From the NCBI RefSeq assembly GCF_006542765.1, contig NZ_SKCD01000044.1, positions 1 to 64,000 of the forward strand: DNA of 64,000 bases, read 5' to 3'. Numbering within the stretch: position 1 is the stretch's first letter; every line of letters starts with the position of its first letter. Origin of the DNA: Paenibacillus luteus (GTDB lineage: Bacteria; Bacillota; Bacilli; Paenibacillales; Paenibacillaceae). This document shows positions 34,852 through 44,334 of this stretch, in pieces. Both the position numbers and the translations under genes were made by a program. The notes under the pieces were generated by a model that did not search any database, was not told the origin of the DNA, and was given only the letters and a program-made list of their open reading frames with translations.

Positions 34852-36624
34852 ATGGATTATTTGAAGAGAAGGCCTATCAAGCTGCAATTTTTAATGATAT
34901 TTATTGTTTTCGTAGCGGTTGTCGCAGTAGTCATGCTCTTAACTTATTCTCAATCTAAGAAAATGATTTATGAAAGAAATGAAGAGTACTCGATTGAACT
35001 TTTGGATAAAATCACACAATATATCCAATCTCAAATCGAGAATATTGACGGATTGCTCATTAATACCTCTTACAATATGGATGTTCATCAGTATTTGAAA
35101 ACCACTGATCTAATCGATAAGATTGAATTATTTAAAAAGGTCGACTCCCAAATAACCACCATTAGTCAGCTTGAAAACGGAATCGTCGATATGACCATCA
35201 TAGGTGAAAATGGCAATAATGTGAATTTCATGTCAGATAAAAACAAAAGAAAGACGGTAATGGATACCATCGCGGAAATGAAAAATAGTCCGGATTTACG
35301 ATTGAAGCCCTATTATGCAGGATTAAAAGAGTTGATAGATAACGGTGTGGGCCATCAATATTTTATTATCGGTTCCCGAATTAACAACATCTATCCATTG
35401 GAAACGCTAGGTTATTTTATTGTCATATTAGACTTGAACGCACTGTTTCCGAAATTTAACACCATGCTTGAGAATGGCTTTGGAAACTTCTATGTGCTGG
35501 ATCGCAGTGGAACGGTTTCTTCAAGCAACGATATGGGGATGATCGGGAAAAAACTGGATACCGCCGCGATTAAGGACAACAAAAAATACATTATTCAAAG
35601 CACGGAGTTGCCTGATCTTCAAGGGAGAATAGTGAACATCTACTCGAAACAAAATTTATTCAGGGGACTGGAAAAAATTAAGGTCATGTATTGGTGGATT
35701 ATGATCATTTTTATCCCCTTCATGTGTTTACTTCTTTGGGTAATCAGCCGTAATGTACTTGAGCCGATCAAGTCTTTCATGCGGTTTATTCAGATTCAAA
35801 AGGTCAAAAATATTTATCATAGTCAAAAGAGAATAGAGTTAATAGGATATAACGAGATTATGGTAATGGCTGAGAGGTTCAACAGCATGCTGGACGAAAT
35901 TGATCATTTGACCAATGAAGTCATTTCATCGGAAACTAGAATTATGAAATTAGGATTATTGAAGAAGGAAGCGGAGCTCGCTTTTTTAAAGCTGCAAGTC
36001 AATCCTCATTTTTTGTACAATATGCTCGAATCGCTTAGAGGAATGGCAAACGAAGCGGGGGCGACGGACATACGGGATATGATTGCAGCGCTGGGCAAGA
36101 TGCTTCGTTATAGCATTAAAGGCCAGGATGTGGTTAAACTCGGTGAAGAGCTGGATATCGCAAAGTCCTATTTAAAGCTGCAGCATTTCAGGTTCGATGA
36201 TCGATTTGAGATCCATATTGAGTTTCCAGAGGAGTTATTAAGAAATAAAATTATTAAGATGATCCTTCAGCCTATTTTGGAAAATGCGATCACTCACGGA
36301 CTCGAGAACAGAATGGTAAAGGGGAATTTGTGGCTCGGAGGGCAGATGACAGTAGAAGGTGATATCGTCATATGGATTAAGGATGATGGGCTTGGAATGA
36401 CAAGTGAAAAATTGAGCTCTATCCAAGCGGAATTGGCTGCGGGCGAGCACTTTCTTGAGCGGATCAACAATCACGATAATGAACATCTCGGAATTGTAAA
36501 CGTTCACAACCGTATAAGAACTGCTTATGGCGCCCCTTATGGTTTAAGGATTTTCAGTGAAGAGGACAACGGTACAGAGGTTGAGCTATTGCTGCCGCAG
36601 AGGGGAGATGAAGCTAATGCTTAA
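34852..36624 (+). CDS. Sensor histidine kinase, YesM-type
   Basis: A 590-residue membrane kinase. There is a transmembrane helix at ~14-32, an extracellular sensor domain (~35-275), a second helix near 280-300 (WWIMIIFIPFMCLLLWV), and a HAMP linker. The His_kinase phosphoacceptor region is LQVNPHFLYNMLES (His near 389), and the HATPase ends with the N box ILENAITHG and DDGLGM. ATG 34852 follows GGGAGGG; the open frame extends upstream to a GTG without support. It overlaps the response regulator gene by 8 bases. It likely senses the oligosaccharide or its binding protein and controls the ABC importer downstream. Confidence 0.9.
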   Translation: MDYLKRRPIKLQFLMIFIVFVAVVAVVMLLTYSQSKKMIYERNEEYSIELLDKITQYIQSQIENIDGLLINTSYNMDVHQYLKTTDLIDKIELFKKVDSQITTISQLENGIVDMTIIGENGNNVNFMSDKNKRKTVMDTIAEMKNSPDLRLKPYYAGLKELIDNGVGHQYFIIGSRINNIYPLETLGYFIVILDLNALFPKFNTMLENGFGNFYVLDRSGTVSSSNDMGMIGKKLDTAAIKDNKKYIIQSTELPDLQGRIVNIYSKQNLFRGLEKIKVMYWWIMIIFIPFMCLLLWVISRNVLEPIKSFMRFIQIQKVKNIYHSQKRIELIGYNEIMVMAERFNSMLDEIDHLTNEVISSETRIMKLGLLKKEAELAFLKLQVNPHFLYNMLESLRGMANEAGATDIRDMIAALGKMLRYSIKGQDVVKLGEELDIAKSYLKLQHFRFDDRFEIHIEFPEELLRNKIIKMILQPILENAITHGLENRMVKGNLWLGGQMTVEGDIVIWIKDDGLGMTSEKLSSIQAELAAGEHFLERINNHDNEHLGIVNVHNRIRTAYGAPYGLRIFSEEDNGTEVELLLPQRGDEANA

Positions 36625-38032
36625 AGTGCTTCTGATAGATGACGAGAAATGGATCGTGAAAAGCTTGAAGTCAATCGTTGACTGGAACTCACTTGGATAT
36701 GAGATTATAGCTGAAGCATTCAATGGAATAGAAGGATATGAGAAAATAAAGCAACTTTCCCCTGATCTGGTGTTTACCGATATTCGTATGCCTGGAATAG
36801 ATGGTTTGGAATTAATAAGGAAAAGCAATGAATTGAACAGAGAGATTAGCTTTATTGTAACGTCGGGGTATAAGGAGTTTGAATATGCTAGAAAGGCGAT
36901 TCAATATGGAGCATTATCCTATTGTCTAAAGCCATTTGATGAAGCAGAAATTATAGAGGTATTGGACCAATTTAGCAAGAAGCAGCAAAGGCATAGAGCT
37001 GTCCTTCAGATGGAATTGTTGAATATGTTACAGGAGAGCGAAGGATATTCAAACCAGCTGCTTCTAGAAACAATGAGCAAAATAGGCTTTGATTGGGATG
37101 AGAGAATCGGTGCTGCGGCTGTCGTTGTTGTGGGTACTGCTGAGCTTGAAATTTCAGTTGATGTTCCCTATATTTCATTGCAAATAGGCAGAAGTATGAA
37201 AGCCTATATCTTTCGAGGCGACTATATTACAGTACTGTCAGATTCGTTTTCTCAAGATCTTCCAGAAGGGGTTTCAGGCATTGGAATTGGCAACTGTGTG
37301 TATGATCCTACGAACCTCATCAACTCGATCGGAGATGCCAGTGTCGCAGCAAATTGTTTCTTCATCACTGGAAATAAGGGAATTTGGAATGCTCGTTTCC
37401 CAAGCGGCAATTTGGATGAGATCAAGGAGATTCTATGGCAGTTGAATCAGACTCGGAATTTGGGTCTTGTTAACGAACTGACCGAAAAAATAGTATCTTT
37501 AATTGCGGAAGGATCGTTTACGATAAGAAACGCAGTTTCTCTGTATAATATGGTTTTATTCCATGTTTATAATCTGGAAGAAGAGCAATTATTGTCCTAC
37601 CAGCAATTATCGAATAGATTCAGTCATGTGAACGAGATGATCGTTTATCTAAAGTCTCTGCTATTGAACCATTACAATCGTTCCTTCGCGTCAAGCCCCA
37701 AAATTCTTCCTCCTACTACCTTTGGCAAAATCGTGGCTTATATAGACGAGCATTTCAAAGAAGATCTATCTCTGCAAATGATATCTGAAAAGATGTTGTT
37801 GAATCCGAGTTATGTTAGTCAATTATTTCGCAAAGAAGCATCCGAAACCTTCCTGCAGTATCTGACCAAGAAAAGAATAGCGAATGCTTGTAGATTATTA
37901 AACGAAACGAGTTTTTCCATTCAAGAAATATCGGAAAACTCGGGTTATTTGGATTACTTTCATTTTGCCAAAACATTCAAAAAATGCATGGGCCTAACCG
38001 CCTCGCAGTATCGGGAAGCGCATCGTAAATAA
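36617..38032 (+). CDS. AraC-family response regulator, YesN-type
   Basis: A 471-residue regulator. The receiver domain (1-120) has the acidic pair in LLIDDEKW and the phospho-acceptor Asp in FTDIRMPG near residue 55, with Lys in LKPFDEAE. A ~230-residue middle region carries no readable domain, and the C-terminal AraC double HTH (~375-470) includes NPSYVSQLFRKE and GYLDYFHFAKTFKK. ATG 36617 follows AGGGGAG by 9 bases; ATG 36608 abuts the site. It probably activates the transporter operon starting at 38153. Confidence 0.9.
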   Translation: MLKVLLIDDEKWIVKSLKSIVDWNSLGYEIIAEAFNGIEGYEKIKQLSPDLVFTDIRMPGIDGLELIRKSNELNREISFIVTSGYKEFEYARKAIQYGALSYCLKPFDEAEIIEVLDQFSKKQQRHRAVLQMELLNMLQESEGYSNQLLLETMSKIGFDWDERIGAAAVVVVGTAELEISVDVPYISLQIGRSMKAYIFRGDYITVLSDSFSQDLPEGVSGIGIGNCVYDPTNLINSIGDASVAANCFFITGNKGIWNARFPSGNLDEIKEILWQLNQTRNLGLVNELTEKIVSLIAEGSFTIRNAVSLYNMVLFHVYNLEEEQLLSYQQLSNRFSHVNEMIVYLKSLLLNHYNRSFASSPKILPPTTFGKIVAYIDEHFKEDLSLQMISEKMLLNPSYVSQLFRKEASETFLQYLTKKRIANACRLLNETSFSIQEISENSGYLDYFHFAKTFKKCMGLTASQYREAHRK

Positions 38033-38107
38033 GCGAGTAAAATATAGACATAAGGGCACTAATGTATAAACATATGAAAGAGATTGTACATCCTATATCC
38101 TATAAAG

Positions 38108-38121
38108 TGTAAGCGCTAACA
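38108..38121 (+). promoter_or_regulatory. cre box (CcpA operator) before the second ABC transporter
   Basis: TGTAAGCGCTAACA matches the consensus TGWAANCGNTNWCA at every position. It lies 31 bases before the start codon of the binding-protein gene, near or after the transcription start, where CcpA binding represses. Confidence 0.8.
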
Positions 38122-38152
38122 AATAGGTTGAAAACAAAGGGAGGATATTGAA

Positions 38153-39895
38153 TTGAAAGCATCTCGAAGGAATATGACGTTATTGGTTATGGTCGCTTTT
38201 GTTTTGTTGACCGCGGCGTGCAGTTCTGGAAATTCTACCCCATTGGCAACTGAGCCAAGCACTAGCCCGGAAAGCACTTCGAGCAGCACGAACGAGGCTA
38301 AAGTGCCTCCGCAAGAAGAATATGTAATTAAAATTCTTACCCAAGATAACGATCAGATTAAAAGAAGCGACGAAACCAAAATCGGAAAAGCGATTAAAGA
38401 GAAATTTAATATCGTATTTGATTTTGTTCAAACACCGGGCAATTATACAGATAAATTAAATCTGATGTTGGCTGGCGGAGATTATCCTGAAATCATTACC
38501 ATTCGGGACAATGCCACGTTTGATAAATATGTGCGTGCAAGTGCTCTGCTTCCTTTAGATGAGTTTGTGGAAAAATCACCGGACTTTGCGAACATGTTCA
38601 GCGTACAAATTCCATTATGGAAATTGACTGCCCCAGACGGAAAGTTATACAAGTGGGAGGGCGGTGTACCGGTTGATTTCAAAAATTATATAGAGGTTCT
38701 CGATATCGGAGTGCGGACTGATGTTCTAAAGCAGCAGGGTTGGCCGAATTTACTGTCAACGGAAGATTACATTAAATTCCTAAAGCAGGCGTTGAAGGAT
38801 AATCCGACTACAAACGGTCAGAAGACACTTGGAATGGTTGTACCATTCGCTGAGCCTTGGGGAATGCAAGGAATTTCCACCATCATGTATGAGAAGGGTG
38901 GAAGGTATACAGCGGCAGCCGGAAATATGGGAGTCATTTGGAATCAGGTTGACAAACAATTTGAAGACATGATGATGAATGAATATGTGAAAGAAAGCTT
39001 AGGCTTCTTCAACAAGCTTTACCGAGAAGGAATACTCGATAAGGATTCCTTCACGGATAAATATGATCAATTTGTTGAGAAACTCAATAGCGGCAGGGTG
39101 TTGTCTTCCTGGTATGTAGTATGGGGACTCTCTACTGCGAATCAGGGACTGATCGACGCCGGACATCCAGAAATGCAATATATCAACATGCCCGTTCGCA
39201 GTATGACGCAGATGGAGCGGAACGAGAAACGTCAAATTCGTGTAGAGGATACACGCCCATTTGATATTTACGCGATTACTAAAAATGCTAAGCAACCTGA
39301 GAGAATTAAGGAATTGCTGGCGTGGGCAGCGACTGAAGAAGGACGGGTCTTGCTGCAGTCCGGTTTCGAAGGAGAAGAATATACGATTGTCGATAATAAG
39401 CGAGTACCGACTGAAGCTTACAAGAAAACACTGACTGACATGGATGCACAAAGAAGCGTCGGATTCGGTTTGTTCAACTTCTTGGGTAATGTATTGACGA
39501 ATGGACAGGACGGAGTTCCTTACACCATGGCCTTCGATCCAATTATTCAAGATGAATTAGGGCTGACAAAAGAAATGAGAGAAGCCTACAACGCATTAGG
39601 GTGGGAGAACTCCAAGGACTATTATTTAGAGACCGGAGAAGTGGCCAATACCGGAATTGCCGGAACGGTGTCCATTGATTCTACTTCTGAGCTGGGTACA
39701 TTGCATCAGAAGATGGTTGATTTCCGCGTTAAAAATTCTACTAACTTGATTATCAAACCAAAGAACGATGAAGAATTCGATACTTTGTATCAATCCGTCA
39801 TCAGCGATTATCAAAAGCTGAATCCGGATCTTGTAATCAGTGAATATAATCGACTCTATCAGGAAAAGCAAGCACAGCTAAATCAACTAAAATAA
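38153..39895 (+). CDS. Extracellular solute-binding lipoprotein (LplA-type), second ABC system
   Basis: A 580-residue lipoprotein. TTG 38153 follows AAAGGGAGGA by 8 bases and yields a basic N-terminus, hydrophobic core and lipobox LTAAC (Cys at about 23), then a Ser/Thr-rich linker. The size and downstream permeases place it with the large LplA-type binding proteins for oligosaccharides. It is preceded by a cre box and by the YesM/YesN-type system, and followed by a hairpin that separates it from the permeases. The substrate is unknown. Confidence 0.9.
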   Translation: MKASRRNMTLLVMVAFVLLTAACSSGNSTPLATEPSTSPESTSSSTNEAKVPPQEEYVIKILTQDNDQIKRSDETKIGKAIKEKFNIVFDFVQTPGNYTDKLNLMLAGGDYPEIITIRDNATFDKYVRASALLPLDEFVEKSPDFANMFSVQIPLWKLTAPDGKLYKWEGGVPVDFKNYIEVLDIGVRTDVLKQQGWPNLLSTEDYIKFLKQALKDNPTTNGQKTLGMVVPFAEPWGMQGISTIMYEKGGRYTAAAGNMGVIWNQVDKQFEDMMMNEYVKESLGFFNKLYREGILDKDSFTDKYDQFVEKLNSGRVLSSWYVVWGLSTANQGLIDAGHPEMQYINMPVRSMTQMERNEKRQIRVEDTRPFDIYAITKNAKQPERIKELLAWAATEEGRVLLQSGFEGEEYTIVDNKRVPTEAYKKTLTDMDAQRSVGFGLFNFLGNVLTNGQDGVPYTMAFDPIIQDELGLTKEMREAYNALGWENSKDYYLETGEVANTGIAGTVSIDSTSELGTLHQKMVDFRVKNSTNLIIKPKNDEEFDTLYQSVISDYQKLNPDLVISEYNRLYQEKQAQLNQLK

Positions 39896-39923
39896 GGTGA
39901 GTTCAGGGCTTGAGGATGTTGGG

Positions 39924-39967
39924 AACAATGAATATTTGGATCGACATTCGTTTCAATCTTCATTGTT
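39924..39967 (+). other. Intra-operon hairpin between binding-protein and permease genes
   Basis: AACAATGAA pairs with TTCATTGTT across a 26-base loop, 28 bases after the binding-protein stop. No strong T-run follows. It parallels the hairpin at 2640-2666 and may raise the level of the binding protein relative to the permeases. Confidence 0.5.
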
Positions 39968-40004
39968 TCTCTTCATCTCTTCCGAGTTGCGGAAAGGATA
40001 ATTT

Positions 40005-40910
40005 ATGATCACAAAAATCGTTAGACAACGATATTTGTATGCCATGCTTATACCGGCTGTCTTGATAGTATTTACTTTCTCGTATGTTCCTCTCTTTGGC
40101 TGGTTGATTGCCTTTGTTCATTATCAGCCCGGTTATCCGTTATTCAGTTCGGAATGGGTAGGATTGCAGCAATTCAAAGCGTTCTTCACCGAAACCAATG
40201 ATTATATGTACCTATTACGAAATACACTTTCCATTAATATAGGGGCTCTCATTGCCAACCTAGGAACGGCATTTCTATTCGCTCTTCTGTTGAATGAAAT
40301 CCGGCAGCGATTTTTCGGTAAACTGATTCAGACCGTTACTTTCTTTCCCTTTTTCATATCTTGGATCATCATCTATTCGCTTTCAAGTGCGTTGTTTGCT
40401 ACCTCTTCAGGTGCAATAAATGAAACTTTAGTGCAGTGGGGCTGGATCGACGAAGGCATTAATGTGCTGGGGGATCCTACGTACTCGTGGGCTTTTATTA
40501 TCCTAATTGGAGTATGGAAGTTTTTGGGTTACAACAGCGTCATTTTTATTTCAGCCATTGCCTCGATTCCATCTGAATTCTATGAAGCAGCCCAAATAGA
40601 CGGAGCTAACCGATTTCAAAGAATGTGGCACATTACGATACCCAACCTTATCCCTACGCTAATTGTACTACTCATTTTGAACAGTGGATGGATACTTAAT
40701 TCCAACTTCGAGCAGTTTTATCTGTTCACCAATACAACGAATTGGGAGAAGATGGAGGTTCTCGATATATACATTTACAGATATGGGCTTCAATTGCTTA
40801 ATTATCCCTATGCGACGGCGGTTGGCATTATGAAGACGGTTATAAGCCTCATTATTATCGTATCAGTCAACGCCATCGCTAAAAAATCAACGGGGAAAGC
40901 CATATTCTAG
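40005..40910 (+). CDS. Carbohydrate ABC transporter permease, LplB-type
   Basis: A 301-residue membrane protein with about six helices. It has the LplB-like start MLIPAVLIVFTFSYVPLFGW and EAA loop YEAAQIDGANRFQRMWHITIP. AAAGGA precedes the start. It partners the permease encoded 13 bases downstream. Confidence 0.9.
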   Translation: MITKIVRQRYLYAMLIPAVLIVFTFSYVPLFGWLIAFVHYQPGYPLFSSEWVGLQQFKAFFTETNDYMYLLRNTLSINIGALIANLGTAFLFALLLNEIRQRFFGKLIQTVTFFPFFISWIIIYSLSSALFATSSGAINETLVQWGWIDEGINVLGDPTYSWAFIILIGVWKFLGYNSVIFISAIASIPSEFYEAAQIDGANRFQRMWHITIPNLIPTLIVLLILNSGWILNSNFEQFYLFTNTTNWEKMEVLDIYIYRYGLQLLNYPYATAVGIMKTVISLIIIVSVNAIAKKSTGKAIF

Positions 40911-40923
40911 ATAGGAGAACAAG

Positions 40924-41802
40924 ATGAAGGAACGGACGATAAGCGGCACCCTATTCGATATCGGCAATTTTTTGTTTATGCTGTTCATTTTGTTGCTCAT
41001 GGTATTTCCATTCATTTATATCATCAGCTATTCCCTAAGCAGTCCGAATATGCTGAAAGGCGGACTTGTTCTGTTTCCAGCAGGATTCACGTTTGATTCT
41101 TACGCGAAAGCACTTGGAGATTCTGCGGTTCTGAAAGGGGCCCTCGTATCGATCGCACGTGCATTGATTGGCCCTGCAGTCATGCTGTTTTTTACCTCCA
41201 TGGGTGCATATGTGCTCACGCGCAGTGATTTGGTCGGTGTAAAATTTTTTCGCAAATATTTCGTGTTTACACTTTACATTTCCAGCGGGATCATCCCGAT
41301 GTATTTGCTAATGGGATATCTCCAGCTAAAGGGAACCTTTCTAATTTATATTCTTCCAGGCGCCGTCTCCGTGTTCAGCATGGTATTAATTAAAACGTAT
41401 ATTGAAGGATTGCCTAAGGAGCTGGAGGAAGCTGCCGTAGTTGACGGGGCGAACGATTTCAAGCTATTTTTTCAAGTGATATTTCCGATTTGTACACCAG
41501 TGTTTGCCGCTGTTGTATTGTTTGAATGCGTCAATCAATGGAATGCATTTATTGATACACAAATCTATAACACGATGTCTCCTAATTTGTACCCGTTGCA
41601 ATACGTACTGTATAACACGTTGAATCAAATCAATTCGCTGGAGCAATTGAGAGATCAGGGGCAAAAGCAAATGAGTGCCATTACACCACAAACCTTTAAG
41701 ATGGCGATTACAGTCATTACAGTTTTGCCAATAGCTTGTGTATACCCTTTCCTGCAAAAATATTTTATTAAAGGTTTATTGGTTGGATCCATCAAAGGGT
41801 AA
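40924..41802 (+). CDS. Carbohydrate ABC transporter permease, YtcP-type
   Basis: A 292-residue membrane protein with about six helices; the EAA loop reads LEEAAVVDGANDFKLFFQVIFP, and the end is YPFLQKYFIKGLLVGSIKG as in the YtcP subgroup. TAGGAG precedes the start. With 38153 and 40005 it forms a CUT1 importer lacking its own ATPase gene. Confidence 0.9.
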   Translation: MKERTISGTLFDIGNFLFMLFILLLMVFPFIYIISYSLSSPNMLKGGLVLFPAGFTFDSYAKALGDSAVLKGALVSIARALIGPAVMLFFTSMGAYVLTRSDLVGVKFFRKYFVFTLYISSGIIPMYLLMGYLQLKGTFLIYILPGAVSVFSMVLIKTYIEGLPKELEEAAVVDGANDFKLFFQVIFPICTPVFAAVVLFECVNQWNAFIDTQIYNTMSPNLYPLQYVLYNTLNQINSLEQLRDQGQKQMSAITPQTFKMAITVITVLPIACVYPFLQKYFIKGLLVGSIKG

Positions 41803-41844
41803 GTTCAGCGAACAATTCATTATAAAAAAGACTAGGAGAAGCCC

Positions 41845-42987
41845 ATGAATGCATTGATCAATAAGCAGTCTTTTGTCGGATTACAAGATTGCACTTGGTT
41901 TTACAATGGAGCTGAGACTCCACCGCACCAGGGCTGTCTGGATGCCGTAGCTGAATATTTCAATTACAGAGGCAAAGGACCGCATGGACGTGATCATAAC
42001 GCTGAAATCGAGCAAGCCTGCAAAGTGAATTTAGCGAGGCTCTTAAACGGCAAGCCATCTAACATTGCTTTGTTGTCCAATTCATCGGAAGTCATCTCTA
42101 TGATTGCGCAATCGCTAGATTTCGATGCTGGCGATAATATCGTGATCAACGATTTGGAATTTCCTTCAGGTGTTCTGCCTTGGGTTTTGTTGAAGCAGAA
42201 GGGGCTGGAAGTTCGTGTTGTGAACCATAGGAATTGGAAAATAACCGTTGAAGACATTATGGCGCAAGTGGATGAGCGGACCCGACTGGTCATGACCAGT
42301 CATGTGAGCTATTTGAGTGGGGCTAAGTTAGATTATCGTTCCTTATATGCGCAACTCAAGAAGACCAAAACCTTGCTTTTACTTGATGCTACACAGTCGC
42401 TTGGTGCAGTTTCGGTTGATATGAATGAATCCGATTTTGTAGTATGCAGCTCCTATAAATGGCTGCTATCCATTCATGGAATGGGTATTCTCGGAGTAAA
42501 CCCGGCAAGAACGGCAGAGTTTCAGTCTTGTTCAGTAGGATGGAGAAGCGTTCGCGATATGTTTGGGTCGGACCGTTTCGAATCTTTCAAGTTCCATGAA
42601 GATGCTCGCCGCTTCGAGCTAGGCTATCCGAGCTTCGCTACGGTCTATGCAACCCGGTTCTCTACGGGGCTGCTACTGGAGCATGGAACCGATCGGATTG
42701 AGAATCATATTTTGACGCTTGGCAGCAATGTCATCGATCGGCTGCTGAAAAGTGGATATGAAGTGATGACGCCAGAGGATCCGGACCAAAGGGCAGGGAA
42801 CATCAGCGTAGTTGCTGAAGAAGGCGAATCCATTGCTCGTTATTTAAGCGAACAGAATATTTACGTGTGGGGCGGAGACGGACGGTTTCGGATATCCATT
42901 CATGTGTTCAATGATGAAGAGGATATCAATAAGCTATTCAAAGCATTGGAATCATACAACAATGATCGTGAGACGGCCATGAAATAG
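41845..42987 (+). CDS. Class V aminotransferase-like PLP enzyme
   Basis: A 380-residue fold-type I protein of the NifS/class V group. The Asp that contacts PLP is in LLDATQSLG near residue 177 and the Schiff-base Lys in CSSYKWLLS near 202; the N-terminus has YNGAETPPHQG. It lacks an obvious active Cys loop typical of cysteine desulfurases, so a lyase, epimerase or aminotransferase acting on an amino compound is more likely. AGGAG precedes the start. The nearby RidA, which clears enamines made by PLP enzymes, supports a deaminating role. Confidence 0.8.
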   Translation: MNALINKQSFVGLQDCTWFYNGAETPPHQGCLDAVAEYFNYRGKGPHGRDHNAEIEQACKVNLARLLNGKPSNIALLSNSSEVISMIAQSLDFDAGDNIVINDLEFPSGVLPWVLLKQKGLEVRVVNHRNWKITVEDIMAQVDERTRLVMTSHVSYLSGAKLDYRSLYAQLKKTKTLLLLDATQSLGAVSVDMNESDFVVCSSYKWLLSIHGMGILGVNPARTAEFQSCSVGWRSVRDMFGSDRFESFKFHEDARRFELGYPSFATVYATRFSTGLLLEHGTDRIENHILTLGSNVIDRLLKSGYEVMTPEDPDQRAGNISVVAEEGESIARYLSEQNIYVWGGDGRFRISIHVFNDEEDINKLFKALESYNNDRETAMK

Positions 42988-43002
42988 AATGGAGGTACTT
43001 TA

Positions 43003-44022
43003 ATGAAAGCGTTAGTGTGGAATGCAGCAGGAAGAATGGACTGGGAAGAACGGGAACGTCCCATTCCCCTGTACAATGAAGTGCTGGTACGAATCGAGGT
43101 TGTTGGAATTTGCGGATCGGAAATTGAAGGATATATGGGACATAACAGCCTTCGGATCCCTCCATTGATTATGGGACATGAGTTTTGCGGAATTGTAGAG
43201 CAGGTCGGTGATGAAGTCAATCATGCGTTAATAGGCATGAAAATTGTCGTTAATCCTCTTCTCTCCTGCGGAGATTGTGCAGCTTGCCGAAAAGGATTGC
43301 CCCAATTGTGCAAGAGCAGAAAAATAATTGGTATTCATTACCCAGGGGCATTTGCGGAGTGGGCAATTGTACCGGTCGAAACTGCTGTGGTCGTTCCTGA
43401 ATCGGTGAGCTCCTATCGTGCTGCTCTTGCTGAGCCTCTTGCTTGCTCACTTCGGGCAACTCGAAGAGCGATGGAGCGTCATACATTTGCCAATGTGATT
43501 GTCTTCGGAGCAGGGGGGATCGGTTTGCTCTGTGCCAAAACAGCCATGCTTCTTGGTGCATCGAAGGTCATGATTGTGGATACGAACGAGGCAAGATTAA
43601 AGATGAGCCGAAGCATTGGGATCGCAGAAACAGCCAATGCGCTCGAGGGTAATCTGGAAGAGCGGACGAGGCAAGCGTTTGGTTCCAAAGGGATCGATGT
43701 CGTGATCGATGCTGCCGGCTTCCAACCGACCAGAGAAACAGCGATGAAGCTGCTCAATGCAGGCGGCACCTTCATGAACATTGGTCTTGGAATAGATGAA
43801 ACGGTACTGCCAATCAATCATTTGATACGCAGTGAAATTGAAATACTAGGATCATTCTGCTATACGGGCAAGGATTTTCATGATGCTGTAGAGCTGCTAA
43901 CCACAGGAAAAATTACAGAAGAAGGCTGGACGGAGATTCGACCGCTTGCCGAGGGAGACAAGGCATTTTCTGATTTGGTTGCTGGCAAGGTGACAAGCGG
44001 GAAAATATTACTAAAGCCGTAG
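43003..44022 (+). CDS. Zinc-dependent medium-chain alcohol dehydrogenase
   Basis: A 339-residue MDR-family dehydrogenase of the sorbitol / threonine / galactitol-phosphate dehydrogenase type. The catalytic zinc ligands are Cys in GICGSEIEGY and His-Glu in GHEFCG; the structural zinc site has four Cys in LSCGDCAACRKGLPQLC. The Rossmann loop is VFGAGGIGLLCAKTA near residue 168. GGAGG precedes the start, 15 bases after the PLP gene. It probably oxidises a sugar or polyol hydroxyl derived from the imported substrate. Confidence 0.88.
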   Translation: MKALVWNAAGRMDWEERERPIPLYNEVLVRIEVVGICGSEIEGYMGHNSLRIPPLIMGHEFCGIVEQVGDEVNHALIGMKIVVNPLLSCGDCAACRKGLPQLCKSRKIIGIHYPGAFAEWAIVPVETAVVVPESVSSYRAALAEPLACSLRATRRAMERHTFANVIVFGAGGIGLLCAKTAMLLGASKVMIVDTNEARLKMSRSIGIAETANALEGNLEERTRQAFGSKGIDVVIDAAGFQPTRETAMKLLNAGGTFMNIGLGIDETVLPINHLIRSEIEILGSFCYTGKDFHDAVELLTTGKITEEGWTEIRPLAEGDKAFSDLVAGKVTSGKILLKP

Positions 44023-44043
44023 CTGCGAACTCTCGGGTCAACA

Positions 44044-44334
44044 TTGTTGCAGAATAAATTTTGCTTTGGGAGAGCGGGTATACCTACGAAAGCACTAATA
44101 ACGAGGCAAACTTTTTTGCAAAAACAAAGCATGAGCGTTGATTTGGTTGAGTATATAAAGCAGCAAATTCTCGATGGGCAACTAAATCCAAGTGACCGTA
44201 TCGTGGAAACAAAGTTCGCGAAGGAGCTTGGCATTAGCCAGACACAAGGGAGCTGCCTGAGACGAAGGGTTGGTCATACGATGACATTAATTGGCTCTAG
44301 GAGTGAGAAGGATGGATTTATCATCGGTGATTGA
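44044..44334 (+). pseudogene. Truncated GntR-family regulator (HTH fragment)
   Basis: Up to about position 44250 the reading frame is a normal GntR winged-HTH start: LVEYIKQQILDGQLNPSDRI, then ETKFAKELGISQT. Where the family continues PVREALRQLE the frame diverges (QGSCLRRR) and soon ends, so the recognition helix end, wing and ligand domain are gone. An ATG is at 44131; the open frame reaches TTG 44044. The next gene starts inside this remnant, which suggests a deletion joined the regulator to the M20 gene. Confidence 0.65.
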
